From: JANMDR01 sp031376425
GTDB lineage: Bacteria > Pseudomonadota > Gammaproteobacteria > Burkholderiales > Usitatibacteraceae
Length of the DNA stretch: 24,093 nucleotides
Direction: 5' to 3'
Assembly: GCA_031376425.1 (NCBI GenBank)
Contig: JANMDR010000141.1
Span: 1 to 24,093 of the forward strand
The position numbers and the translations under genes were made by a program. Shown piece after piece: positions 14,743 to 22,639 of this stretch. How positions within the stretch are numbered: the first letter of the stretch is position 1; each line of letters starts with the position of its first letter. The notes under the pieces are model-generated. The model did not search any database and had not been told where the DNA came from. It was given only the letters and a program-made list of their open reading frames with translations.

Positions 14743-15966
14743 GTGAATCATCAATTGCCAGTTACGCTTGCTGATATTGAGGCCGCGCAAAAAGCACTGC
14801 TGGGGCATGTTCAAAATACACCCTGCCAATATTCGCGTACTTTGTCGGAAATTACCGGTGCTCAAGTTTACTTAAAATTTGAAAATCATCAATTTACCGC
14901 CAGCTTTAAAGAGCGCGGTGCACTCAATAAACTCATTTCTTTAGACGCGAATGAACGTAAGAGTGGCGTTATTGCAGCGTCCGCAGGTAATCACGCTCAA
15001 GGGGTTGCTTATCATGCCACGCGGTTAAATATCCCATCAGTGATTGTGATGCCGCGCAATACACCGCACGTTAAGGTGGATATGACGGAGCGCCACGGTG
15101 CGCAAGTGGTGTTATTTGGCGATAGTTTTGATGATGCAAAAGCGCATGCGTTTGAGCTAGCGGCGCAACGCGGATTGGTGTTTGTACATCCTTATGACGA
15201 TGCCCGTGTGATCGCAGGTCAGGGCACCATTGCGCTCGAAATGCTGCAAGCACAACCGCAAATTGATACGCTTTGTATTGCTATCGGCGGCGGTGGGCTA
15301 ATTTCAGGCATGAGTATTGCAGCCAAAGCGATCAAACCAGATTTGCGTATCATCGGCGTAGAAACCCAGCGCTTTCCGTCTATGTATGCCGCTATTAAGG
15401 GTGGTAATCCAGTGTATGGACCCTCTACTATCGCTGAAGGTATCGCGGTGAAGCAGCCGGGCGAACTAACCTTGCAAATTACCCGCGCACTGGTAGAAGA
15501 TATTTTACTAGTTGATGAGGGCGATATTGAAGAAGCTATCGTAATGTTGCTGGAGATTGAAAAAACAGTGGTCGAAGGTGCGGGTGCCGCATCCCTTGCC
15601 GCGTTAATGCATAACCGTGCCCAGTTTGCGGGACGCCATGTGGGCTTAGTGTTATGCGGTGGCAATATTGATCCACTGATCTTGGCCGAGATAATCGAGC
15701 GCGGCATGGTGCGGGCGGGGCGGCTGACAAGACTTAAAGTGGAGTTGCGTGATTTGCCAGGCTCACTTGCTAAAATTACTGCGCTACTCGCAGCTGCTCA
15801 TGCAAACATTGAAGAGGTACACCATCAACGGGCGTTTACCAATTTACCCGTGCAATCGACTGAAGTTGAGTTCGTACTAAAAACAAAAAACCATAAGCAT
15901 GTTGAAGAAATTGTGCGTGTGTTGACTGAAGCTGGGTTTGCGGCCAAGGTACACAATTTTGGTTGA
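14743..15966 (+). CDS. Threonine ammonia-lyase (threonine/serine dehydratase) with C-terminal ACT-like domain
   Basis: PLP enzyme that converts threonine to 2-oxobutanoate and ammonia, often also acting on serine. The 407-residue protein has the PLP lysine in TASFKERGA (Lys56), SAGNHAQGVAY as the substrate loop, and IGGGGLISGMS holding the cofactor phosphate. From about residue 330 the chain is an ACT-like regulatory domain (LKVELRDLPGSLAKITALLA). This single-ACT form of about 400 residues is common in bacteria, intermediate between biosynthetic IlvA (longer) and catabolic TdcB (shorter). The start is GTG directly abutting the dadA stop (TGAGTG). Both enzymes feed 2-oxo acids, so a role in amino acid catabolism fits. 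Confidence 0.9.
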   Translation: MNHQLPVTLADIEAAQKALLGHVQNTPCQYSRTLSEITGAQVYLKFENHQFTASFKERGALNKLISLDANERKSGVIAASAGNHAQGVAYHATRLNIPSVIVMPRNTPHVKVDMTERHGAQVVLFGDSFDDAKAHAFELAAQRGLVFVHPYDDARVIAGQGTIALEMLQAQPQIDTLCIAIGGGGLISGMSIAAKAIKPDLRIIGVETQRFPSMYAAIKGGNPVYGPSTIAEGIAVKQPGELTLQITRALVEDILLVDEGDIEEAIVMLLEIEKTVVEGAGAASLAALMHNRAQFAGRHVGLVLCGGNIDPLILAEIIERGMVRAGRLTRLKVELRDLPGSLAKITALLAAAHANIEEVHHQRAFTNLPVQSTEVEFVLKTKNHKHVEEIVRVLTEAGFAAKVHNFG

Positions 15967-16163
15967 GCCCTTAATGATTTTGTCGTAATTGTGTCGTAAA
16001 ATGCGACTGGTTGCATAATTCAATAGTTCTCCATTGCAGTAGAACAGCACTGGAGTGATTTTTTTGATTTAATAATAAAATATTTTTGGTGGATGATAGT
16101 TTTAGCGCATTTTTATCGTTTAGTAGGTAGGACTAACAAAAAACTCTATTTTAGGAGACTCAT

Positions 16164-19034
16164 ATGGATAAAAATCAATTGGTTGGAAAGAGTCGTTTTC
16201 TTTCAGTATTTATAACCACACTCGGCGCGGCGGTTGTATCCTCGTTGGCGAATGCAGCAACGCCAGCTCCCGCTCTGCAAAAGTATGACGCGCAGCTCAT
16301 GCCCTTAATGTCGGCTAAGGGTTTGAGCAAACTTGAACTCTATGATCGCGCCTTTGTTGAAACGGCGGCGGATGGCATTACCCCCACAGTGCGCACCTTA
16401 GTGCGTTTTACCGGTGACGGTGTTGCTAGTATTAAGGCACTAGGTGCACGAGTAACGTCGATTTCTGGAGACGTTGCCGCGGTAGAAGTACCTTTGAGTA
16501 ATTTGAAAGCCATGACTGCACTCAGTGATGTGGTGTATGTTGAGGCTGTAAAATTTATCCCGCAGCGGTTGAATGCTAGCGTTCCAGCTACTAAAGCACC
16601 ACAATTACGCACCGGCACGTCGCCTAACTTAGGCGGTTTTACCGGTAAAGGCGTTATTGTCGGAATTGTCGATGATGGCCTCGATTTTACTCACCAAGAT
16701 TTTCGTAAAACTGATGGCACCTCACGCCTTTTAGCGTTATGGGATCAGCGTGAATCCGGTGCATCGGGTCCAGTACCTAGTGGATTTACCTACGGCGGTG
16801 AATGCGATACGGCGAGCTTAAGCAAAGCCCGTGGCGCGGTTGGAGCCTGTGCGCAACCGTCTACTGGTAATCATGGTACGCACGTTGGCGGTATTGCAGC
16901 GGGTAACGGTCAGCAAACGGGTAATGGCAAACCAGCCTATCGATATGTCGGTATGGCACCTGAAGCCGATATTCTGGCAGCAAACTCGATTGGCGGTGGT
17001 GTGAACGCGAGCGACGCGGTAGTAGACGCCATTACCTGGATGAAAGCGAAGGCGGCAGCCGCTAACAAACCACTGGCGATTAATCTTAGTCTTGGTTCCT
17101 ATTTTGGCGCACGCGATGGTACTTCTAATTTTGAGCGGGCGATGTCTAACGCAGGTGGGCCAGGCGTCATTATTGCAGCAGCAGCGGGTAATGAAGGTGG
17201 CGATAAAATTCGTGCACTAGGGACTATTTCGGCAGGCGAAACTAAGGCCGTAAATTTTACATGGGCACCTACTGTTACGCGCTCGCAACGTTTAGAAATG
17301 TGGTATCCAGGCTCTAATAAATATTCAGTGCGGATCACCGGCCCAAACTGCGACACAGGCGAATTTTTAGCAGCGGGTGAGTTTAAATCTTATTCACTTG
17401 CTTGCGGTCGCTTAGATATTACATCCGGCGGCATAAACGCAACTAACGATGATCGCCAAATTTTTGTCTCGTTAAATGTGCCGACTAACCAAGCTGCATC
17501 CGTCGGTAGCTGGACAATCAGCATTCGTGGCGATGAAGTGAGCGCCGCAAACACTCCATTTTCCATGATTTGCGCAGAAGACTCAAACGGGCTGGTGTTC
17601 ACCACTAACATCGACTATACCGAAACCCCAGGTATTCTTACCGATACGTCCACTGCCACGCGCAATATTTCAGTGGGATCGTATAATACCAACTATAGTT
17701 GGGAAACCGCAGCTGGCCCGTTCACGCAAAATCCTTCACATGGTCCACTAACTGACCTCTCAAATTTTAGTAGTCGTGGTCCACGCCGTGATTGCTCAAA
17801 TCTATCAAAGTGCCCACCGATCATGAAGCCAGAAATTGCGGCACCTGGCGCCATGATTATGGCCGCTTTAGGTTTTGATGCCAAAAAACCCGACAACCCT
17901 GACACCGTGGAAGCTGACGGTACCCGAGTCGCTTATAACGGCACCAGCATGGCCACGCCGCACGTAACTGGCGCTATTGCACTCATGCTGCAAAAAGACC
18001 CAAAACTCACGCCAGAGAAGGTTAAAGAGTTACTCTTTAAAAACGTGCAAACCAATAGCTTTACTACTAGTTTGCCAACCTTCAACGCCGCCACTCCTGA
18101 CGTACCTGCAGCGCCTAACTACCGTTGGGGCTATGGTATTTTGGATGCAAAAGCAGCCGTAGATGCTATCGCATTAGCTGGCGTGACAGTGAGCGCAAAA
18201 GCTGACCCGCTTAATGCGAATCCAGGCACCGCTGCAGGGCGTGATTTGGTATACACCTTAACCATTACCAATAATACGACTACTGCAGTTGCTGGTGAAA
18301 GTGCACTTGTGATCACCTTGCCAACCAATTCACCGTTGATTTGGGTGACGACAGGTTGTACCAGTACGGCAACTACAGTCAACTGTACGATACCGGCGCT
18401 AGGCGTAGGAGCCACGGCGGTGCGTAATGTGGTGGTGCGACCAAGCGCTGCCGGAGAGAAAACGCTGACTGCTACCGTAACGCCAGCCGGAGGCCCAACA
18501 AGTCCGATTGCGAGTGTTAATACGTCGGTGTTTGCATCGGCCGCTGCGCAAAAAATTGATCGCTATCGCCTATACCGGGCTAACAACAACAGCCATTACT
18601 ATACGTTAAGCCTCTCTGAGTATAACGCGCTAGCAGCAGACTCTGCTGTTTGGAAGGGCGATAAAGTATCGATGCGCATTCATGACAATCCGGTAACCAT
18701 AGACGGTGTCGCAGCGTTGCCGTACTATAAAATTATCATTCCATCGCAAAACCGTTCTATTTGGACTAATGATGCGAATGAGTATTACGTCTTAACAATC
18801 TTACAAAGCGTTTCCTATACTGGAGCAGGTGCAGACGGTTATGTGTTCTTAAATCAAGTGACCGGTACGCAACCATTGTTCCGCATTCATAACGATGCCA
18901 TTCGCCGTCATCTTTGGACGTCCGATGCTAACGAGGCAAACTATTTAGTTAACGTTATTAAAGTCTACGTGTACGAGGGCAATATTGGTTTCCCACCGGG
19001 TGTGACTGCATACGTTTTCCCGCCGAATCCTTGA
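16164..19034 (+). CDS. Secreted S8 (subtilisin-like) serine protease with DUF11-like and DUF5648-like C-terminal domains
   Basis: A 956-residue exported protease. A signal peptide ends at ANA (residues 29-31). A propeptide of the inhibitor I9 kind seems to occupy about 50-130 (VRFTGDGVASIKALGARVTS). The S8 domain has Asp170 in GIVDDGLDFTH, His240 in NHGTHVGG, the oxyanion Asn343 in AAAGNEGG and Ser595 in YNGTSMATPHV: a complete triad. A beta-rich insert at about 355-470 lies between His and Ser. Residues about 675-790 look like a DUF11-type beta-sandwich (TNNTTTAVAGESALVITLP), and 797-956 form a Tyr/Trp-rich DUF5648-like module. AGGAG at 16153-16157, six bases before ATG, fixes the start. It lies alone between a 197-base gap and a terminator. 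Confidence 0.9.
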   Translation: MDKNQLVGKSRFLSVFITTLGAAVVSSLANAATPAPALQKYDAQLMPLMSAKGLSKLELYDRAFVETAADGITPTVRTLVRFTGDGVASIKALGARVTSISGDVAAVEVPLSNLKAMTALSDVVYVEAVKFIPQRLNASVPATKAPQLRTGTSPNLGGFTGKGVIVGIVDDGLDFTHQDFRKTDGTSRLLALWDQRESGASGPVPSGFTYGGECDTASLSKARGAVGACAQPSTGNHGTHVGGIAAGNGQQTGNGKPAYRYVGMAPEADILAANSIGGGVNASDAVVDAITWMKAKAAAANKPLAINLSLGSYFGARDGTSNFERAMSNAGGPGVIIAAAAGNEGGDKIRALGTISAGETKAVNFTWAPTVTRSQRLEMWYPGSNKYSVRITGPNCDTGEFLAAGEFKSYSLACGRLDITSGGINATNDDRQIFVSLNVPTNQAASVGSWTISIRGDEVSAANTPFSMICAEDSNGLVFTTNIDYTETPGILTDTSTATRNISVGSYNTNYSWETAAGPFTQNPSHGPLTDLSNFSSRGPRRDCSNLSKCPPIMKPEIAAPGAMIMAALGFDAKKPDNPDTVEADGTRVAYNGTSMATPHVTGAIALMLQKDPKLTPEKVKELLFKNVQTNSFTTSLPTFNAATPDVPAAPNYRWGYGILDAKAAVDAIALAGVTVSAKADPLNANPGTAAGRDLVYTLTITNNTTTAVAGESALVITLPTNSPLIWVTTGCTSTATTVNCTIPALGVGATAVRNVVVRPSAAGEKTLTATVTPAGGPTSPIASVNTSVFASAAAQKIDRYRLYRANNNSHYYTLSLSEYNALAADSAVWKGDKVSMRIHDNPVTIDGVAALPYYKIIIPSQNRSIWTNDANEYYVLTILQSVSYTGAGADGYVFLNQVTGTQPLFRIHNDAIRRHLWTSDANEANYLVNVIKVYVYEGNIGFPPGVTAYVFPPNP

Positions 19035-19057
19035 TTAAATTTAAATAGCAAATCTAA

Positions 19058-19084
19058 AACCCGCATCAATGATGCGGGTTTTTT
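19058..19084 (+). terminator. Intrinsic terminator of the S8 protease gene
   Basis: AACCCGCATC (19058-19067) pairs perfectly with GATGCGGGTT (19071-19080) around a three-base loop, with a T-run at 19079-19084. It starts 24 bases after the protease stop and is a textbook rho-independent terminator. Confidence 0.92.
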
Positions 19085-19109
19085 AATTTGGTGTAACACT
19101 ATGGAATAG

Positions 19110-19322
19110 TTGAAGCGTTCGCTGGGTCACTTATTTCAAAAGCCGGTAGCTGGTACAGTACTTTTTTATCGGATTTATTTTGCCGCGATAAACCGGCACG
19201 TATGGACAACCGATGCGAATGAAGTGAACCATTGGGTAAATATCGTGAAAGCCTATATTCTCGATGGTAGTTTTGGCTATCCAGCAGGGGTGACCGCCTA
19301 TATCTTCCCGCCGAAGCTATAG
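19110..19322 (+). pseudogene. DUF5648-type C-terminal domain fragment, remnant of a protease-like gene
   Basis: Open frame of 70 codons with no good start (first candidate TTG, no Shine-Dalgarno). From about residue 20 it encodes YRIYFAAINRHVWTTDANE and ends GVTAYIFPPKL, which aligns without gaps with the last 51 residues of the upstream protease (counted by eye, about 28 identical). The fragment lacks the catalytic and signal parts, so it looks like the 3' end left by a tandem duplication or recombination. It carries its own terminator downstream, as the full gene does. Expression is unlikely because a strong terminator lies just before it. Confidence 0.75.
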
Positions 19323-19340
19323 GTTGGTAGGTGTTGAACA

Positions 19341-19369
19341 AAAAACCGCACAGTTTGTGCGGTTTTTTT
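19341..19369 (+). terminator. Intrinsic terminator after the DUF5648 fragment
   Basis: ACCGCACA (19345-19352) pairs with TGTGCGGT (19356-19363) around a three-base loop, preceded by A-run and followed by a run of seven T (19363-19369). It is different in sequence from the terminator at 19058-19084. Confidence 0.9.
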
Positions 19370-19460
19370 ATTGGCAAAAAGATGCTTGGTCGTGTGTAAC
19401 GATATTAAACTGATACTCTTGTATTGTGTTTTCCAATCTTAGCCATGTCACACGTCAATA

Positions 19461-20207
19461 GTGCATTCTTACCCCAGCCATCACGTCCATCTAGCCTTCG
19501 AACTCGTCGCCTATTTTGTCGCCGCCAGACTGTACTGGCATTTCGCGAGAGCCGGCTCAATCAAGCTCCGCGCAGTTGATCGTTTTTGCCTGCTCGCAGG
19601 TGCGATTTTTGGTGCAGCGGTGGGCAGCAAGGGCTTGCATGTGCTAGAACATTTGCCGGCACTTATGTTGCAATCGGATATTGCACTTTGGCTGGGGGGG
19701 AAATCCGTTTTAGGTGGGTTTATTGGCGGTACTATCGGTGTGGAAATCACTAAAAATCTGGTAGGTTGGCGTGCGTCCACAGGAGATCCATGGGTGCCAG
19801 CGCTGGCAATAGGCCTGATGTTGGGTCGTGTGGGTTGTCAGTTTTCAGGCACGTGGGACGGCACCTATGGCAGTCCGACGGCGCTCCCGTGGGCTTGGAA
19901 TTACGGCGATGATATCGGGCGGCATCCCACAGCCTTTTACGAAATAATACTGGTGTTGGTGGCGGCGACCATGGTGTGGTGGCAGCGGCGATTGCGGATG
20001 GTCTCAGGCGCACGGTTTGCGGCATTTTTAGCGAGTTATTGCGTTATTCGTTTTGGGCTAGAGTTTCTAAAACCGCCGTTTGGAATTGGCGCTGACGGCA
20101 CGCTGCCTGTCGCGCTTTACATGGGCCTTACAGCGATACAATGGGCCGCAATAGTTGGTGCGGCGGGCTATTTTTGCTTGTTGCAGCGACGTTTAAACTT
20201 AAGGTAG
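19461..20207 (+). CDS. Lgt-like integral membrane protein (prolipoprotein diacylglyceryl transferase family paralog)
   Basis: A 248-residue protein with about seven hydrophobic helices. It shares the Lgt layout: GGFIGG (85-90) in the place of HGGLIG, LMLGRVGCQFSG (119-130) in the place of the GR(I/V)GNFING motif, RHPTAFYE (154-161) as HPTQLYE, and IRFGLEFLKPPFG near the end. But the His before GG is Leu84, the Asn after GRIG is Cys126 and the Glu of NGE is Thr131, so the classic Lgt reaction is doubtful. The start is GTG at 19461; an in-frame stop lies 18 bases before it, and ATG 19445 is out of frame. The stop is two bases from the start of the radical SAM gene. This suggests a shared function on diacylglycerol or phospholipid. 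Confidence 0.82.
   Translation: MHSYPSHHVHLAFELVAYFVAARLYWHFARAGSIKLRAVDRFCLLAGAIFGAAVGSKGLHVLEHLPALMLQSDIALWLGGKSVLGGFIGGTIGVEITKNLVGWRASTGDPWVPALAIGLMLGRVGCQFSGTWDGTYGSPTALPWAWNYGDDIGRHPTAFYEIILVLVAATMVWWQRRLRMVSGARFAAFLASYCVIRFGLEFLKPPFGIGADGTLPVALYMGLTAIQWAAIVGAAGYFCLLQRRLNLR
20201..20204 (+). promoter_or_regulatory. Ribosome binding site of the radical SAM gene inside the Lgt-like gene
   Basis: AAGG ends five bases before ATG 20210 and lies within the last codons of the upstream gene. It supports this start rather than upstream in-frame codons within the Lgt-like gene, and fits translational coupling. Confidence 0.5.
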
Positions 20208-20209
20208 TC

Positions 20210-21673
20210 ATGGCAAAAAGTCGCCCCTATTTGTATTATGACCATGCGGTGTCGCTTTGCGAACATTGTTTGCGGCGTATTGAAGGCAAATTAGTTATTC
20301 AAGACAATGCCGTGTGGATGCATAAGCGTTGTCCTGAACACGGGCAATCAAAAGTGTTAATTGCAACGGATGCTGCTTACTGGCGGTCGGGGCGTGAAAC
20401 GTATATCAAGCCACCGGAAATGCCGCTTAAATTTAACACTGAAATCAATTGGGGTTGCCCCTATGATTGCGGCTTGTGCCCCGATCATATGCAGCATTCT
20501 TGCTTAACAATTATTGAAATCACGGATCACTGTAACTTGGCGTGCCCAGTGTGCTATGCCGATTCTGGTCCTACGCGGCAGGAATATCGCAGCTTGGCTA
20601 CCATCGAGCGTATGCTTGATGCGGTGGTCGCCAACGAGGGCGAGCCAGATGTGGTTCAAATATCGGGTGGCGAGCCCACCACCCATCCTGATTTTTTTAG
20701 TGTGCTAGACGCTGCAAAACGCCGCCCCATCAAGCATTTAATGCTCAACACCAATGGCATTCGCATCGCTCAAGAAGTGGGCTTTGCTGAGAAATTAGCG
20801 CTGTATGCACCTGGTTTTGAAGTGTATTTGCAGTTTGATTCTTTTCAACGTGATGCGCTAATTACCCTACGTGGTGCTGATCTGCGGCGGGTGCGCAGTG
20901 AAGCACTGGAAAATTTAAATCGTGCAGGCGTTGCCACAACCTTGGTTATGACTATCGCCAAAGGGGTAAACGATGATGAAATTGGCGCGGTGATTGAATA
21001 CGCCGCCAAGCAATCGTGCGTGCGTGGTGTCACCTTACAGCCGATGCAGTTTGCGGGGCGTACTGACGGTGTTACGCCTAAAAATGAACGGCTTACGTTG
21101 ACAGAAGTAAGGCAAAAAATATTAGACCAATCCACCTTGTTTGTGCCAGCCGATATTGTGCCTGTGCCGTGTAACCCCGATGCACTGTCAATGGCCTATG
21201 CGTTAAAAAGTGCCAATGGCATTGCGCCGCTTACCCGTTTTGTAGGCGCAGAAGCCCTACTGGCAGGTCCACGCAACACCATAGTATTTGAGTCTGACGC
21301 TGCATTGAAGGCCGAAGTATTCAAGCTTTTTGCGACGAATTTAAGCCCCGAAGATCAAGCTAATTGCTTATCATCGCTTATGTGCTGTTTGCCAAATATT
21401 GACGCGCCCGCAAACATCGCCTATGAAAATGTGTTTCGTGTGCTCATCATGGCATTCATGGACGCAGTAAATTTTGATGTGCGAGCAATGAAAAAATCCT
21501 GCGTACATATCGTGCAAACTGATGGGCGCATCATCCCGTTTGAATCGTTTAATTTATTGTATCGCGACGATAAAAAAGTAATACTTGCGCAGCGGCGGGA
21601 TGAGCAAGATGTATTATTTGGGGTGACGGTGCCAACGAAAAAAGTAGTCCCAATCAAAAACTTAACGACTTAA
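20210..21673 (+). CDS. Radical SAM protein of the Tes/MJ0619 family
   Basis: A 487-residue iron-sulfur enzyme. The N-terminus has a zinc-ribbon-like set (C17xxC20, C41PEHG), then WGCPYDCGLC (Cys83, 87, 90) and the radical SAM motif HCNLACPVC (Cys108, 112, 115); both are CX3CX2C. ISGGEPTTHPDF follows, binding the SAM methionine. The C-terminal part has CLSSLMCC and FMDAVNFDVRAMKKSCVH with DGRIIPFESFN, a signature I know from MJ0619-like proteins, which include archaeal tetraether lipid synthase. Those enzymes act on sp3 carbons of lipid chains or on other substrates, so lipid modification is plausible but not shown. The start is ATG 20210; a longer frame would lie inside the Lgt-like gene. The gene is tightly linked to that membrane partner. 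Confidence 0.85.
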   Translation: MAKSRPYLYYDHAVSLCEHCLRRIEGKLVIQDNAVWMHKRCPEHGQSKVLIATDAAYWRSGRETYIKPPEMPLKFNTEINWGCPYDCGLCPDHMQHSCLTIIEITDHCNLACPVCYADSGPTRQEYRSLATIERMLDAVVANEGEPDVVQISGGEPTTHPDFFSVLDAAKRRPIKHLMLNTNGIRIAQEVGFAEKLALYAPGFEVYLQFDSFQRDALITLRGADLRRVRSEALENLNRAGVATTLVMTIAKGVNDDEIGAVIEYAAKQSCVRGVTLQPMQFAGRTDGVTPKNERLTLTEVRQKILDQSTLFVPADIVPVPCNPDALSMAYALKSANGIAPLTRFVGAEALLAGPRNTIVFESDAALKAEVFKLFATNLSPEDQANCLSSLMCCLPNIDAPANIAYENVFRVLIMAFMDAVNFDVRAMKKSCVHIVQTDGRIIPFESFNLLYRDDKKVILAQRRDEQDVLFGVTVPTKKVVPIKNLTT

Positions 21674-21792
21674 ATGATAGGGAACTCAGCTAACAGCGCG
21701 CGTACTTTTTAACGGTAGACGTAATAGTAGACATAGCGGTGACGGGGCTAGTGGTATAGCGGCGAGTAATCACAACGCCAATGCAAAACTTA

Positions 21793-21798
21793 AAAGGA
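21793..21798 (+). promoter_or_regulatory. Ribosome binding site of the small membrane protein gene
   Basis: AAAGGA ends six bases before ATG 21805 and decides this start over an in-frame ATG at 21781, which would lie upstream of the site. Confidence 0.65.
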
Positions 21799-21804
21799 AA
21801 AAAT

Positions 21805-22083
21805 ATGAATACTGCAGTCAAAGTAATCATCGCAGTACTCGTCGCGATCTTCGGTATTTGTGGCTTATTGATGACGTTGTGTGGTGGCGCATTCACGGTG
21901 ATGGCAACCAGCTCCCAAGACACTGGTATTTACTTGCTTTCCATTGGCTCGATGGTTGCGGGATTGCTTTCAATGTGGGGCGCGTACAAGTATTTCGTGA
22001 GCACTAAGCAACTTGAACCCGAGGTGATTTCTGCAAAAGCGGCAGAACCAGCATCCGTCAAGCCAACGGATGCCGGAAAATGA
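21805..22083 (+). CDS. Small membrane protein with two predicted helices, function unknown
   Basis: A 92-residue protein. Residues about 5-35 (VKVIIAVLVAIFGICGLLMT) and about 45-70 (IYLLSIGSMVAGLLSMWGAY) form two hydrophobic helices. A short hydrophilic tail rich in Ala, Glu, Lys and Pro follows (LEPEVISAKAAEPASVKPTD). I do not recognise a family. It lies 131 bases after the radical SAM gene, with its own good ribosome binding site, so it may be independent. The coding end overlaps a perfect 8-bp inverted repeat. Confidence 0.7.
   Translation: MNTAVKVIIAVLVAIFGICGLLMTLCGGAFTVMATSSQDTGIYLLSIGSMVAGLLSMWGAYKYFVSTKQLEPEVISAKAAEPASVKPTDAGK
22051..22073. repeat. Perfect 8-bp inverted repeat at a convergent gene end
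   Basis: GCATCCGT (22051-22058) and ACGGATGC (22066-22073) flank a seven-base loop. It lies in the last codons of the small membrane protein and just beyond the 3' end of the convergent YchJ-like gene. Neither strand has a long T-run after it, so a terminator role is weak. Confidence 0.4.
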
Positions 22084-22102
22084 AGCAGGCCACGACGTAT
22101 TC

Positions 22103-22516
22103 TTAGCTAGAAATTCCGTCCACATAAAACCACCGCAACAAGCCATCGTCACCAGTTTCGCGTTCAAAGCGACTCGTTTCGATTAGTCGATATACACGCC
22201 CATCTGCCCGATAACGTGCGATAAAACTTACCTTGGTGTGCGTGTCGTCCGTAAGTTCTTGGTGAACGACGGTCAGGCCAATCCAATCGAGTTGTGTGGC
22301 AATCGCAGGCGTGGGTCGCGTGCGAGGATGCCATGTGGCCTGTAGGTAGCTGTGCAGGCCTAGGGCGAACGCAGCGTATCGTGAACGCATGAGTGCGACT
22401 GCAGTCGGTGCAGGGGTACCGTGGTGAAATGGTAGGCAGCAATCGGCGTAGCTAGGCGTGCGTTTTTTGTTTGATTGCTTGATAGTACCGCTGACACCGC
22501 CACCGCATAGGCACAC
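22103..22516 (-). CDS. YchJ-family protein with altered SEC-C zinc motif
   Basis: A 137-residue protein of the YchJ/UPF0225 group. The body matches the family: PTAVALMRSRYAAFALGLHS, YLQATWHPRTRP, LDWIGLTVV, and VSFIARYRADGRVYRLIETS followed by SRFERE and WFYVDG at the end. The N-terminal zinc hook is unusual: instead of CPCGSGxxYxxCC it reads CLCGGG, then about 15 extra residues, then YADCCLPFHHG. The start is GTG at 22514-22516, directly preceded by an in-frame stop, so it cannot be longer. The family probably has a metal-binding or protein-interaction role; the exact function is unknown. It converges with the small membrane protein gene. Confidence 0.82.
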   Translation of the reverse strand: MCLCGGGVSGTIKQSNKKRTPSYADCCLPFHHGTPAPTAVALMRSRYAAFALGLHSYLQATWHPRTRPTPAIATQLDWIGLTVVHQELTDDTHTKVSFIARYRADGRVYRLIETSRFERETGDDGLLRWFYVDGISS

Positions 22517-22639
22517 CTATGTTTGCTGATTCTGTCATTTTACGGATTATTTTTGGCTGATTGGCGGAAGATTCCCTAAAATAGGGCGTCTCCAGTTTAT
22601 GCTATGATAAAATTTGCTAATTTTTTGAGAGTGTTAAAT

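Noticed and set aside
20210..21673. Calling the radical SAM gene a proven tetraether lipid synthase
   Set aside because: The family also includes proteins studied for other reactions; sequence reading alone cannot choose the substrate.
22603..22608. TATGAT as a -10 box for the epimerase-like gene
   Set aside because: No -35-like hexamer lies 16-18 bases upstream, so a single hexamer match is not evidence.
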